DNA from: Phenylobacterium sp.
GTDB lineage: Bacteria; Pseudomonadota; Alphaproteobacteria; Caulobacterales; Caulobacteraceae
Length of the DNA stretch: 64,000 nt
Assembly (NCBI RefSeq): GCF_004297125.1
Contig: NZ_SCVD01000025.1
Coordinates: 62,001 to 126,000 of the forward strand
Reading direction: 5' to 3'
Notes under the pieces: generated by a model
Seen by the model: only the letters and a program-made list of their open reading frames with translations
Database searches by the model: none
What the model was told of the DNA's origin: nothing
Shown here: positions 27,127 through 36,630 of the stretch, piece by piece
Position numbering within the stretch: the first letter of the stretch is position 1
Layout of the letters: each line of letters starts with the position of its first letter
Made by a program: the position numbers and the translations under genes

Positions 27127-28515
27127 GTGCCCAAGACCCTGATCGCCGCCCTCCTCGCCACCGCGCTGGCCGCGCCGGCCCTTGCCGCGCCGCCGAAGGT
27201 GGATCCTGCCCTCCACGCCGAGGCGCTGGGCATCCTGAAGAAGAGCGTCAGCTATCGCACCGTCCAGGGCGGCGACCAGTTCGTGCCCTATGCGGAGTAC
27301 CTGAAGGGGGTGCTGACCGCTGCCGGCTACAAGCCGGAAGAGATCACCATCGAGCCGATGGCCGGCACGGCGTTCCTGATCGCGCGCTATCCGGGGACGG
27401 ACCCGAAGAAGAAGCCGATCGTCATCTCCGGCCACATGGACGTGGTCGAGGCCGACCCAAAGGACTGGACCCGCGACCCGTTCACGGCGGTCGAGGAGAA
27501 CGGCTATGTGTTCGGCCGCGGGTCGGTGGACAACAAGTTCGACGTCTCGATGATGGTCGCCACCCTGGCCAAGCTGCGCAAGAGCGGCTGGAAGCCCGGC
27601 CGCGACGTGGTGCTGGCGCTGTCCGGCGACGAAGAGACCACCATGAAGACCACCGCCGTCCTGGCCCAGCGGCTGAAGGGCGCGGAGATGGTGCTGAACA
27701 TCGACGGCGGCGGCGGCAGCCTCAACGAGGACGGCACGCCCGTCTCGTTCGGCGTCCAGGGCGCGGAGAAGACCTACGCCGACTTCCACCTGACCGTGAC
27801 CGACCCGGGCGGCCACTCCAGCCGGCCGACGCCGACCAACGCGATCTACCGGCTGGCCAAGGCGATCGACAAGCTCGAGGCCTATCAATGGCCGACCATG
27901 AGCAACGAGATCAGCCGCGGCGCGCTGGCCGCGGCGGCGAAGAACACCGCCGGTCCCGTGGGCCAGGCGCTGGCGAAGTTCGCGGCGGACCCGACCGACA
28001 AGGCGGCGATCGCGACGATCCGGGCCGACTACACCTGGAGCCCGGCGCTGCACACCACCTGCGTCGCCACCATGCTGAGCGGCGGCCATGCGCCCAACGC
28101 CCTGCCCCAGAAGGCCGAGGCGACGGTGAACTGCCGGATCTTCCCCGGCACCTCGTCGGCCAGCGTCGAGAAGACCCTGGCCGAGGTGGTGGCCGACCCC
28201 ACCGTGAAGGTGACCCGCCTGGATGACGGCTCCATCGACAGCCCGGCCTCGCCGCTGCGGCCGGACGTGATGGCCGCGGTGACCAAGGCGGTCCACGCCC
28301 GCTTCCCCGGCCTTGCCATCGTGCCCAGCCAAGCGTCCGGGGCGACGGACAGCATGTATTTCCGGGCGGCCGGCGTGCCCAGCTATGGCGTCTCGGGCCT
28401 GTTCATGAAGGACTCGGACGAGTTCAGCCACGGCCTGAACGAGCGCGCGCCGGTCAGCGCCATCGACGGGGACCTGGCGCACTACGACTCGATCCTGCGC
28501 GACCTGGCGAAGTAG
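27127..28515 (+). CDS. Secreted M20 family metallopeptidase
   Basis: About 462 residues with a signal peptide (LIAALLATALAAPALAAPP). The M20 di-zinc site is seen as H in ISGHMDVVEAD, D in GRGSVDNKFD, E-E in SGDEETT, and a C-terminal His in DEFSHGLNER; the lid domain carries GGHSSRPTPTNAIYRLA. It is probably a periplasmic dipeptidase or carboxypeptidase. The start is GTG at 27127. An ankyrin gene follows after 4 bases. Confidence 0.9.
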   Translation: MPKTLIAALLATALAAPALAAPPKVDPALHAEALGILKKSVSYRTVQGGDQFVPYAEYLKGVLTAAGYKPEEITIEPMAGTAFLIARYPGTDPKKKPIVISGHMDVVEADPKDWTRDPFTAVEENGYVFGRGSVDNKFDVSMMVATLAKLRKSGWKPGRDVVLALSGDEETTMKTTAVLAQRLKGAEMVLNIDGGGGSLNEDGTPVSFGVQGAEKTYADFHLTVTDPGGHSSRPTPTNAIYRLAKAIDKLEAYQWPTMSNEISRGALAAAAKNTAGPVGQALAKFAADPTDKAAIATIRADYTWSPALHTTCVATMLSGGHAPNALPQKAEATVNCRIFPGTSSASVEKTLAEVVADPTVKVTRLDDGSIDSPASPLRPDVMAAVTKAVHARFPGLAIVPSQASGATDSMYFRAAGVPSYGVSGLFMKDSDEFSHGLNERAPVSAIDGDLAHYDSILRDLAK

Positions 28516-28519
28516 CGCC

Positions 28520-28903
28520 ATGGCTTCCCGCACGTTTGAAGAGATCAAGGCGGCTTACAGCGGCGAGCCCGACGCGGGGACGCTCGACAGCCCCGCCGCG
28601 AGAAACGGCGACGGCGACACGCTGCTGCACCTGGCGGCGCTGCGGGGAAGCGAAGCCGACGTAGCGGACCTGGTCGCCCTCGGCGCGGTGGTCAACGCCC
28701 GCGGGGAGTTCGGGATGACGGCGCTGCACCATGCGGCGATCGCGGGTCACATCGCCGTCGCGGAGCGCTTGCTGGCGCTCGGGGCGGACCGTTCGGCGCC
28801 CGACGATTCTGGCCAGACCCCGGCGAAACTGGCCGCGCTCGGATCGCACACGGAGTTGGCGGCGCTGCTGCATCCGACCCGGCGGCGAGGCGGAGGGCGC
28901 TGA
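28520..28903 (+). CDS. Ankyrin repeat protein
   Basis: A 127-residue cytosolic protein with three ankyrin repeats: GDTLLHLAALRGSEADVADLVALGAVVNA, GMTALHHAAIAGHIAVAERLLALGADRSA and a shorter SGQTPAKLAALGSHTELAALL. It is a small interaction module with unknown partner, four bases after the M20 peptidase stop and probably in the same transcript. Confidence 0.88.
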   Translation: MASRTFEEIKAAYSGEPDAGTLDSPAARNGDGDTLLHLAALRGSEADVADLVALGAVVNARGEFGMTALHHAAIAGHIAVAERLLALGADRSAPDDSGQTPAKLAALGSHTELAALLHPTRRRGGGR

Positions 28904-28984
28904 TCGACGCCGAATAACCGCTTCACTTCCGCCACGGCGCCGGGATCACCTTGTCTCGCAGAACATGCGATCTGGGAGGATCCG

Positions 28985-30745
28985 ATGCACGACCTGATCA
29001 TCCGCGGCGGGACTATCGTCGACGGCTCGGGCGGGACGCCCTTCGTGGGCGACGTGGCCATCGACGGCGACCGCATCGTCCAGGTGGGCGAGGTGTCGGG
29101 CTCGGCCAGGCGCGAGATCGACGCCACGGGGCGGATCGTGACGCCGGGCTGGGTGGACATCCACACCCACTACGACGGCCAGGCGACCTGGGACGAGGTG
29201 CTGGCGCCCTCCTCCTGGCACGGGGTGACCACGGCGATCATGGGCAACTGCGGCGTGGGCTTCGCCCCCGTGCGGCCGGACGCGCACAACTTCCTGATCG
29301 AGCTGATGGAGGGGGTGGAGGACATCCCCGGTTCGGCCCTGCACGAGGGCATCGACTGGAAGTGGGAGAGCTTCCCCGAGTACCTCGACGCGCTTGAGGC
29401 CAAGCCCCGCGCCATCGACGTCGGCACGCACGTGCCGCACGCGCCGGTCCGGGCCTATGTGCTGGGCGACCGCTGCAACACCGACTACCAGCCCAACGCC
29501 GCCGAGATCGCCGAGATGGCGAGGCTGGTGCGCGAGGGCGTCGAGGCCGGGGCGCTGGGCTTCTCGACCTCGCGGACCCTGCTGCACAAGGACCTCAAGG
29601 GCGTCCACATGCCGGGCACCTTCGCGGGCTCGGACGAGATGCTGGCCCTGGGCCTCAGCATGAAGGGCCTGCGCCACGGCGTGTTCGAGATGGTCTCCGA
29701 CCACCTGGGCGACGACGACGAGTGGATGTGGGTCAAGGGCTTCGCCGAGCAGACCGGCCTGCCGGTGACCCTGGTGGCCACGTCCGCCCAGGCCTACGAA
29801 GGCGACAAGATGTACAACATCGCCGAGGAGTCCCGCGCCCAGGGCATGGACATCCGGCCGCAGATCGCCGGGCGGCCGACGGGCATCCTCCACGGCCTGA
29901 CCTCCAACTTCCACGTCTTCCTGGCCAGCCCGACCTGGAAGGAAAAGCTCGCGGACCTGTCGGTGGACGAGAAGCTGGCGGCGATGAAGACGCCGGAGAT
30001 CCGCGCGGCCCTGCTCTCCGAAGACAGCCCGCTCATCAAGGCGGCGGTGGGGGAAGGCGTGGCGGGCGATCTCGCCGTCGCGTTCGGCGGCAGCCTGCTG
30101 TGGCGGATCTTCCCGCTGGGCGAGCGGCCGGACTACGAGCCCGACCGGTCCGGCAGCGTGGCCGGCCTGGCCGAGGCGGCGGGCGTGTCGCCGCTGGCGA
30201 TGATGTACGACCTCTTGCTGCGCGACGGCGGGCGCGAGCTGTTCTACCAGCCGCTGGGCGGCTACCAGACCTACAACTTCGACTTTTTCCGCAAGAACAT
30301 GCAGCACCCCAACGTGCTGTTCGGCCTGTCGGACGGCGGCGCCCACTGCGGGGTGATCGCCGACGCCGGGATGCCGACGTTCATCCTCAGCTACTGGGCG
30401 CGCGACCGGGTGAAGGGCGACCAGTTCCCGCTGGAGTTCCTGGTGCGCAAGCTGACCAGCGACACGGCGCGGGCCTATGGGCTGAACGACCGGGGGCAGC
30501 TCAAGCCCGGCCTGCTGGCCGACGTGAACGTGATCGACTTCGACAAGCTGCGGCTGTTCCGGCCGGAGTCCATCCAGGACCTCCCGGCGGGCGGGCGCAG
30601 GCTGGTCCAGCGGGCCGAGGGCTATCGCTATACGGTCAAGTCGGGACAGGTGACCTTCGAGGACGGCCGGCACACCGGCGCCCTGCCCGGCGGCCTGGTG
30701 CGCGGCGGCCGCGAGGCGGTGATTCTGCCGATGGCCGCCGAATAG
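28985..30745 (+). CDS. N-acyl-D-amino acid deacylase (amidohydrolase family)
   Basis: A 586-residue D-aminoacylase-like amidohydrolase. Metal-binding HTHYDGQATWD lies near the N-terminus, with NCGVGFAPV, then GFSTSRT and SDGGAHCGV, and a C-terminal composite beta-domain (LKPGLLADVNVIDFDKLRLF). It would hydrolyse N-acyl-D-amino acids, or a related amide, in the cytosol. GGGAGGATCCG precedes the ATG. It faces the convergent GNAT gene with a four-base gap. Confidence 0.92.
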   Translation: MHDLIIRGGTIVDGSGGTPFVGDVAIDGDRIVQVGEVSGSARREIDATGRIVTPGWVDIHTHYDGQATWDEVLAPSSWHGVTTAIMGNCGVGFAPVRPDAHNFLIELMEGVEDIPGSALHEGIDWKWESFPEYLDALEAKPRAIDVGTHVPHAPVRAYVLGDRCNTDYQPNAAEIAEMARLVREGVEAGALGFSTSRTLLHKDLKGVHMPGTFAGSDEMLALGLSMKGLRHGVFEMVSDHLGDDDEWMWVKGFAEQTGLPVTLVATSAQAYEGDKMYNIAEESRAQGMDIRPQIAGRPTGILHGLTSNFHVFLASPTWKEKLADLSVDEKLAAMKTPEIRAALLSEDSPLIKAAVGEGVAGDLAVAFGGSLLWRIFPLGERPDYEPDRSGSVAGLAEAAGVSPLAMMYDLLLRDGGRELFYQPLGGYQTYNFDFFRKNMQHPNVLFGLSDGGAHCGVIADAGMPTFILSYWARDRVKGDQFPLEFLVRKLTSDTARAYGLNDRGQLKPGLLADVNVIDFDKLRLFRPESIQDLPAGGRRLVQRAEGYRYTVKSGQVTFEDGRHTGALPGGLVRGGREAVILPMAAE

Positions 30746-30749
30746 GCGC

Positions 30750-31478
30750 TCAGCGCGTCCAGTAGAGGTAGCGCCAGGCCTTCTCGAACCCCGCCTTGCG
30801 GTAGAGCGAGCGTGCGGGGTTGGCCTCCTCCACCTGGAGGAAGACGCGGTCGATCCCGCGCGCCTGGGTGGCGCGACCGAGGGCGGCCAGCACCGTGCTG
30901 GCCAGGCCGCGGCCGCGGCGCCGGGCGTCGGTTCGCATGCCGTGGATCCCAGCCCAGCCGTGGCCGAAGGTGACCGCGCCGACGGCGACGGTGCGGCCAT
31001 CCTCGCGGGCGGCGCCATAGGCCGCGTCGGGCGAGCGGGTCAGGGCGGCGACGCGGCCGGCCCCGTCCTCAGGGTCGAAGCCTTCGCCCAGGAAGACCTG
31101 CCCCCAGGCCTCGTCGGGGGTCTCCATCAGGTCGGCGGGGCGGTCACGGAGGGCGGCCAGCCGGTCCACGTCGCCCACCTTCACGATCGTGGGCTTGGCG
31201 CCCACGTAGCCGCGGGCGGTCAGGGCGTCGCGCACGCCCTGCAGGCCCGGGACGTCGGCGACGCGGAACATGGGGGTGAGACCCGCGGTCCAGTACGCGG
31301 CCTCGACCTCGCTGAGCGCGGAGGCGTCCAGGTCGTGGCGCAGCGGGACCGCGCTCTTGGCGCGGCCGATCGGGCCGTCGTCCAGCGGGACCAGCCAGCC
31401 TGCGATCTCTTCGACCAGCGCCGGGGCGACGCCCTCGACCGTGGCCCGCTCCAGGCTCTCGACGTCGGCGGGGTTCAG
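30750..31478 (-). CDS. GNAT family N-acetyltransferase, probable CTG start
   Basis: About 242 residues. The C-terminal GNAT fold is clear: AVGAVTFGHGWAGIHGMRTDARRRGRGLASTVLAALGRATQARGI, with an R-x-x-G-x-G/A acetyl-CoA loop, and VEEANPARSLYRKAGF. No ATG, GTG or TTG occurs in frame near the expected N-terminus (LNPADVESLE); the first ATG would remove about 80 residues. A CTG at 31478 overlaps the smpB stop as CTGA with GGAG immediately upstream, so reinitiation at CTG is the best explanation. The substrate is unknown. Confidence 0.8.
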   Translation of the reverse strand: MNPADVESLERATVEGVAPALVEEIAGWLVPLDDGPIGRAKSAVPLRHDLDASALSEVEAAYWTAGLTPMFRVADVPGLQGVRDALTARGYVGAKPTIVKVGDVDRLAALRDRPADLMETPDEAWGQVFLGEGFDPEDGAGRVAALTRSPDAAYGAAREDGRTVAVGAVTFGHGWAGIHGMRTDARRRGRGLASTVLAALGRATQARGIDRVFLQVEEANPARSLYRKAGFEKAWRYLYWTR

Positions 31479-31936
31479 CTCCGATCGCCCTTCATCAGGC
31501 GCGCCTTGTCGCGCTGCCAGTCGCGGGCCGCGGTGGTCTCGCGCTTGTCGTGGGTGTTCTTGCCCTTGGCGAGGGAGAGCTCGAGCTTGGCCAGGCCCTT
31601 GTCGTTCCAATAGAGCTTGGTCGGGATGATCGTGCGGCCTTCGCGCTGGACGGCGCCGATCAGCTTGTCGATCTCCTTGCGCTTCAGGAGCAGCTTCCGG
31701 TGCCTGCGCGGCTCGTGGTTGAAGTGCGGGCCGGCCTGGGCGTAGGGCGGGAAGTCGGCGTTGATCAGCACGATTTCCTTGCCCTCCACCGCCGCATAGC
31801 TCTCGGCGATGTTGGCGCGGCCGACGCGCAGGGACTTCACCTCGGACCCGGTGAGCGCGATGCCGGCCTCGAAGGTCTGCTCGAGGAAGTAGTCGAACCG
31901 GGCCCGCCGGTTCTCGGCGATCAGCTTGCCGGCCAT
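31475..31936 (-). CDS. smpB: SsrA-binding protein
   Basis: A 153-residue SmpB with ENRRARFDYFLEQTFEAGIALTGSEVKSLR, HEPRRHRKLLLKRKEI and the basic C-terminal tail KGKNTHDKRETTAARDWQRDKARLM. It carries tmRNA to stalled ribosomes for trans-translation. The start overlaps the dapA stop (TGATG), as in other alphaproteobacteria. Confidence 0.96.
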   Translation of the reverse strand: MAGKLIAENRRARFDYFLEQTFEAGIALTGSEVKSLRVGRANIAESYAAVEGKEIVLINADFPPYAQAGPHFNHEPRRHRKLLLKRKEIDKLIGAVQREGRTIIPTKLYWNDKGLAKLELSLAKGKNTHDKRETTAARDWQRDKARLMKGDRS

Positions 31937-32820
31937 CAGATCAGCCCGGCTTCCCGCATCCCGACGAGCACCTCGGCGCGGGCGGCCTCGGAACAGGGCG
32001 TGATCGGCAGGCGGACCTCGTCGGTGCACAGGCCGAGCTGAGCCATGGCGAACTTGGCCGGGGCCGGCGAGGCGTCGGAGAACAGCGCCTTGTGCAGGCG
32101 GATCAGCCGGTCCTGGCCGTAGAGCGCGCCCTGCCACTGGCCGGAGAGCGCGTCGTCGTACATCCGGGCCACCAGTTCGGGCGCCACGTTGCAGGTCACC
32201 GAGATGCAGCCGTGGCCCCCCTGGGCCACGTAGCCCAGGCCCTGGTCGTCGTTGCCGGACAGCAGCACCCAGTCCTCGCCGCACTCCACGCGCTGCAGGC
32301 TGGCGCGGCCGAGGTCGCCGGTGGCGTCCTTGACGCCCACGATGTTCGGCAGCTTGGACAGGCGCAGAAGCGTGGCGTTGGAGATATCCACGCTGGTGCG
32401 GGCGGGCACGTTGTAGACCAGCACCGGAAGCTGCACGGCCTCGTTGATCGCCGCGTAGTGGGCGTAGAGCCCCTCCTGGCTAGGCCGGTTGTAGTAGGGC
32501 GTCACCACCAGGGCCGCGTCGGCGCCGACCTGCTTGGCGTGCTGCACCAATTCGATGGCCTCGGCCGTAGAATTGGAGCCGGCCCCGGCGATCACGGGCA
32601 CCCTGCCGCGAGCGGTCTGGACGCAGAGCTCCACAACGCGGCGGTGCTCCTCGTGACTTAGGGTGGCGGTCTCGCCGGTTGTGCCGACGGGGACAAGCCC
32701 ATGGACGCCGCCCGCGATCTGGCGTTCGACCAAGGACACAAAAGCGTCCTCGTCGACGGCTCCATTGCGGAAAGGGGTCACGAGCGCCGGCAGGACGCCG
32801 CGGAAGAGAGGTTCTGACAT
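31936..32820 (-). CDS. dapA: 4-hydroxy-tetrahydrodipicolinate synthase
   Basis: A 294-residue DapA, first enzyme of the lysine/diaminopimelate branch. The Schiff-base lysine is K164 in VGVKDATGD, the catalytic Tyr is Y136 in VYNVPARTS, and GTTGE lies at residues 46-50. It is transcribed with smpB and the GNAT gene; the promoter must lie in 32821-32956, which also serves the divergent transglycosylase gene. Confidence 0.96.
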   Translation of the reverse strand: MSEPLFRGVLPALVTPFRNGAVDEDAFVSLVERQIAGGVHGLVPVGTTGETATLSHEEHRRVVELCVQTARGRVPVIAGAGSNSTAEAIELVQHAKQVGADAALVVTPYYNRPSQEGLYAHYAAINEAVQLPVLVYNVPARTSVDISNATLLRLSKLPNIVGVKDATGDLGRASLQRVECGEDWVLLSGNDDQGLGYVAQGGHGCISVTCNVAPELVARMYDDALSGQWQGALYGQDRLIRLHKALFSDASPAPAKFAMAQLGLCTDEVRLPITPCSEAARAEVLVGMREAGLI

Positions 32821-32956
32821 GTCAACTATGTGGGGGTGAGCACAAGACCGTGAAGAACACGCCTGGTGAGGCGACGTTCAGATTTGCCGGGACAATATGT
32901 TGGGGTGGGCTTAGCCCGCAACGTCGATTCCATAGATCCCCGAGTCGGGGGGAAGA

Positions 32957-35053
32957 TTGTTGGACATTAGAATTCGTAACGCCCTGCTCGTCGGCTGCGC
33001 CGCGCTCGCCGCGACCGCGGTCGCGCACGCCCAGACCGCGGACCCCATCGCCGACCTGCTGGGCGAGCCCAAGCTGCCGGCCGCACCGCAGCCGTACGCG
33101 CCTGCGCGCCAGACGGTGGCCCGCCCGCTGAGCGTGAACGACCAGGCGCTGTTCGCCCAGGGGATCGCCGCGGCCAAGCGGGGCGACGTCTCCGGCGCGA
33201 AGAGCGCGATTTCCGGCCTTTCCGATCCCGTCGCCCGCAAGGTCGTCACCTGGGCGATGGTGGACGTGAGCTCCAACCTGCTGGGCTTCTACGACCTGGA
33301 CGCGGCCCGCCGCGACCTGGACGGCTTCCCCCGCGGCCTCCGCCGGCAGATCGCCGCCGAGAAGGTGCTGGAGACCGCCGGCAAGACGCCCGCCCAGATC
33401 ATCGAGTGGTTCGCCGGCCAGGAGCCGCAGAGCGCGCCCGGCGCCATGGCGCTGGCCTCGGCCTACCGCGGCCTGGGCCGCCAGGCCGAAGCGTCCGACC
33501 TGATTCGGCGCTGGTGGCGCGACAAGAGCTTCGAGGCCGACGTCCAGCGCACGATGCTGACCCGGTTCGCCGACCTGCTGACCGTGGACGACCATGTCCG
33601 CCGGGCCGACGTGCTGCTGTACGGCGCCCAGGGGCCCGCGGCGCGTGACGTGGTGGCGCTGCTGCCGGCCGACAAGCAGGCCGCCGCCCTGGCCCGCATC
33701 TCGCTGCGCGGGAACGTCGAGACCAGCTTCTACGCCTTGTCCCCCGAGGACCAGGCCAGCCCCGGCGTGGCGTTCGAGCGGGCCTCCTTCCTGCGCCGCC
33801 GCGGTCAGGACGCCGCCGCCGCCGCCGCGCTCTCCGCCGCGGCCACCGATGCGGTGACCCCGGACGCCGCCGACCGGGTCTGGGACGAGCGCTATCGCAT
33901 GACGCTGGCCTCGATCCGCAGCGGCGACTGGCGCTCGGCCTATCGCGCGGCCGCCAACACCGGCCTCAACAGCGGCGCCGACGCCACCGAGGCCGAGTTC
34001 TACGCCGGCTGGATCGCGCTGAAGCAACTGAACGACCCCGTGGCGGCCGGCCGCCACTTCGCCGCCATCGAGCGGATCGGCTCGTCGCCGATCACCCGGG
34101 CCCGGGCCTTCTACTGGCAGGGCCGCGCCGCGGAGGCGCGGGGCGACCGCACGGCGGCGGAAAACTTCTATTCGCGCGGGGCCGAGCACGGGACGGCGTT
34201 CTACGGCCAGCTCTCGGCCGAGAAGCTGGGGCTGAGGCTGGTGCTGCCGGCCGACCCGGTCCCCACCGACGCCGAACGCGCCCAGTTCGAGGGCCGCGAC
34301 GTGGTCCAGGCCATGCGCCTGCTGGCCGACCAGAACCAGCGCGACCTGTTCCGGGTCTTCGCCCTGCACATCGACGACATCGTGCCCAGCCGGGTCGAGG
34401 CGGCGCTGCTGATCGACGCGATCCGCGGCTATGGCGACCAGGACACCTCGATGAAGGCGGCGCGTGGCGCGGCCCAGCGCGGCCTGATCCTGGCCGACCG
34501 GGCCTATCCCTACCGCACGCCGCCGCAGGTGGCGGGCGCGCCAGAGCCGGCGCTGGTGCTGGGCATCACCCGCCAGGAGAGCGGCTTCGACCCCGCCGTG
34601 CGCTCGGGCGCCGACGCCCGCGGGATGATGCAGCTCCTGCCGTCCACGGCCTCGGGCGTGGCGCGGCGGATGGGCGTCTCCTATTCGGCCGCGATGCTCT
34701 ACGAGCCGGACTACAACATGCGCCTGGGGTCCAGCTTCCTAGGGTCGCTGGTGAACCAGTTCTCGGGCTCGTACATCATGGCCGCCGCCGGCTACAACGC
34801 CGGGCCCGGCCGGCCGCCGCAGTGGACCGCCATGTGCGGCGACCCGCGCGCCGGCGGCCAGGACCCCCTCGACTTCATCGAGTGCATCCCCTTCTCCGAG
34901 ACCCGCAACTATGTGATGCGGGTGATGGAGAACATGCAGGTCTATCGCGCCAAGGCGAACGGCGGCTCCGCGCCGATCACGCTCTCCAGCGACCTGCGCC
35001 GCGGCGGCTACAACTACGCCCCGGCGGCCTCGTCGGTGGCAAGCAACCCTTAG
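32957..35053 (+). CDS. slt: Soluble lytic murein transglycosylase
   Basis: About 698 residues: a signal peptide (LLVGCAALAATAVAHAQT), a long helical superhelix of TPR-like repeats as in Slt70, and a C-terminal SLT domain with the catalytic glutamate E541 in LGITRQESGFD, then GMMQLLPSTA and AAAGYNAGPGRPPQW. It cleaves peptidoglycan glycan strands in the periplasm. The start is one of two tandem TTG codons (32957 or 32960) after GGGGGGAAG. It is the last core gene before the mobile element. Confidence 0.93.
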   Translation: MLDIRIRNALLVGCAALAATAVAHAQTADPIADLLGEPKLPAAPQPYAPARQTVARPLSVNDQALFAQGIAAAKRGDVSGAKSAISGLSDPVARKVVTWAMVDVSSNLLGFYDLDAARRDLDGFPRGLRRQIAAEKVLETAGKTPAQIIEWFAGQEPQSAPGAMALASAYRGLGRQAEASDLIRRWWRDKSFEADVQRTMLTRFADLLTVDDHVRRADVLLYGAQGPAARDVVALLPADKQAAALARISLRGNVETSFYALSPEDQASPGVAFERASFLRRRGQDAAAAAALSAAATDAVTPDAADRVWDERYRMTLASIRSGDWRSAYRAAANTGLNSGADATEAEFYAGWIALKQLNDPVAAGRHFAAIERIGSSPITRARAFYWQGRAAEARGDRTAAENFYSRGAEHGTAFYGQLSAEKLGLRLVLPADPVPTDAERAQFEGRDVVQAMRLLADQNQRDLFRVFALHIDDIVPSRVEAALLIDAIRGYGDQDTSMKAARGAAQRGLILADRAYPYRTPPQVAGAPEPALVLGITRQESGFDPAVRSGADARGMMQLLPSTASGVARRMGVSYSAAMLYEPDYNMRLGSSFLGSLVNQFSGSYIMAAAGYNAGPGRPPQWTAMCGDPRAGGQDPLDFIECIPFSETRNYVMRVMENMQVYRAKANGGSAPITLSSDLRRGGYNYAPAASSVASNP

Positions 35054-35063
35054 AAGACGGCGG

Positions 35064-35086
35064 CCTTCTCTCCTTGCGGGAGAAGG
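35064..35086 (+). terminator. Probable transcription stop of slt
   Basis: Hairpin CCTTCTCTCC-TTGC-GGGAGAAGG starts 10 bases after the slt stop and is followed by GGAAATCTTT. The stem has one bulge and the T run is weak, so a REP-like hairpin is an alternative reading. Confidence 0.45.
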
Positions 35087-35131
35087 GGAAATCTTTACCG
35101 ATTGAAATTGCGGTGGAAATTTTGCCGCGCA

Positions 35132-35164
35132 GGGCGTGTGCCGGAATTGTGCCGACACACGCCC
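35132..35164. repeat. Inverted repeat at the edge of the mobile element
   Basis: Perfect nine-base arms GGGCGTGTG (35132-35140) and CACACGCCC (35156-35164) lie between the slt stop and the recombinase stop. It could be a terminator-like hairpin for the recombinase gene or part of an attachment site; no matching second copy was found in the window. Confidence 0.4.
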
Positions 35165-35179
35165 GGTTTGGCGGGCTCG

Positions 35180-36535
35180 TTAGCCTCTCCGTTCCGACAT
35201 TGAGGCTAACCAAGCTGCTTCCTTCGCAACCAAGCGATGCGGAACTCTTGCTTCGAGGTAAAGCATCGGAAGCGTCCCAAACTGCGCTCGTAGATGGTCT
35301 AGCGAGGGCAAGGAGCGGTCAGCCTCCAGGAGCTTCATGCTGACGTGCCCGTGCGTCGCCGCCAACCGTTTGACCCCATCAACGACTTCCGCGCGGGACA
35401 GTCTGGTCCCGTCCGGACGCCGTCCCCGTTTTCGATCTGCCCGCGAATAGCCGATCTGCTCGTACGCGTTGGTGAGCGTTCCGAACCGCTTGAAGTAGGT
35501 TGTGGCCGCGCACGCGGAGGACGTTTGTGTGATGAGGCGCAGACTGATCTCGCCGTGGCGTCTCCAGATCTGACGAAGATCGTTGAGCATCTCGCCGCTT
35601 GTTTTTCCCGCGCTCCCATCAAGCTCAGCTAGCCGCGCTTGGGCAGCCGCGAAAAGCCTTGGCGGAACGATGGGCTCAAATACGTCGACGAACTTCCACT
35701 TCGTGCGGGGGTGATAGACGCGGCCTTCACCGAGGTTGGCCGTCGTTTGCCCGACGGCCATTTTACCTATCGCCAACTCGCATCGAAGCGCGTCGTTGAC
35801 CCGCTTCTTGTTCCAGGCAGTCGCATCCAGCCAAGTGATACCGCGCTTCGCGAGGTCCTCAGCGATGCGCACAGGGGACATCTGAGACCGGACAAAAAGG
35901 TCGAAGATCAGCCGCAGCACAGCCGACTGTTCATCTCCTTCGGGAAGGTACCGCAGCGATTGGTCCGGTCTTAACTTGCGATCTCCACGTCGGAGAACCT
36001 GCCCGAGGCTGCCGTCCGCGTTCACAATCTGGCGGGCTACGCCGTAACGACATGTTCCCCCCTGAGCGTATCCTGCGACGGCTCGTCGCCGCTTTCCGGC
36101 GCGGACTTTCTCTGAGAGTTCGCGACTATACTCGCCGGCCATCACTCGCTTGAGGTGCTTGACAATGACCCCACCGAGATCGTCGGAGAAATTCTCGGCG
36201 CAATAGATCGTTCGGACGCCAGCCTGACGGCAGATGAACTCATAATGCCCTGCTTCATCAGGATCCTGGTACCGTCCCCACCGGCTGACATCGAGCACTA
36301 AGATGTGGGAGAAGCGCGAGCTTCCAGAAACCACGTCTCCAAGCAAATCCTTGAGGCCCCCACGCCGCTTGATGGTCAAGCCGCTGCGTGCCGCGTCCAC
36401 GTAGGACCGGGTGATCTCGAACCCATGTTGCTTGGCATATTCGGCGATCGCGGCGGACTGGTTTGCCAGGGAGTATCTTTGGTGATCTGTCGACATCCGC
36501 AGGTACTGCGCCGCGGGGATGAGTTTACTAGTCAT
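35180..36535 (-). CDS. Large serine recombinase
   Basis: A 451-residue site-specific recombinase. The resolvase-type catalytic domain begins AAQYLRMSTDHQRYSLANQ with the nucleophile S15 and continues with LVLDVSRWGRYQDPDE; a recombinase domain (GYAQGGTCRYGVARQIV...) follows. It probably integrates and excises the element that starts here. The ATG at 36535 is used; the open frame extends further upstream without a plausible start. Its 3' end faces slt, placing the att junction in 35054-35180 or on the other side of the gene. Confidence 0.9.
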   Translation of the reverse strand: MTSKLIPAAQYLRMSTDHQRYSLANQSAAIAEYAKQHGFEITRSYVDAARSGLTIKRRGGLKDLLGDVVSGSSRFSHILVLDVSRWGRYQDPDEAGHYEFICRQAGVRTIYCAENFSDDLGGVIVKHLKRVMAGEYSRELSEKVRAGKRRRAVAGYAQGGTCRYGVARQIVNADGSLGQVLRRGDRKLRPDQSLRYLPEGDEQSAVLRLIFDLFVRSQMSPVRIAEDLAKRGITWLDATAWNKKRVNDALRCELAIGKMAVGQTTANLGEGRVYHPRTKWKFVDVFEPIVPPRLFAAAQARLAELDGSAGKTSGEMLNDLRQIWRRHGEISLRLITQTSSACAATTYFKRFGTLTNAYEQIGYSRADRKRGRRPDGTRLSRAEVVDGVKRLAATHGHVSMKLLEADRSLPSLDHLRAQFGTLPMLYLEARVPHRLVAKEAAWLASMSERRG

Positions 36536-36630
36536 TGAGTGGCCTCCTGAAGCCTCGCTATCGCGGTTCGGAGGTCCCCATCCCGCCGCAATCCAATTCC
36601 AGGCTCCGGTAGAGCTTGGAGGAAGTCGAA

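Noticed and set aside
27106..28548. 480-codon minus-strand frame opposite the M20 peptidase
   Set aside because: Shadow of a gene with intact signal peptide and metal-binding residues.
32822..34369. 515-codon minus-strand frame opposite slt
   Set aside because: Antisense composition; slt has a signal peptide and an intact catalytic domain.
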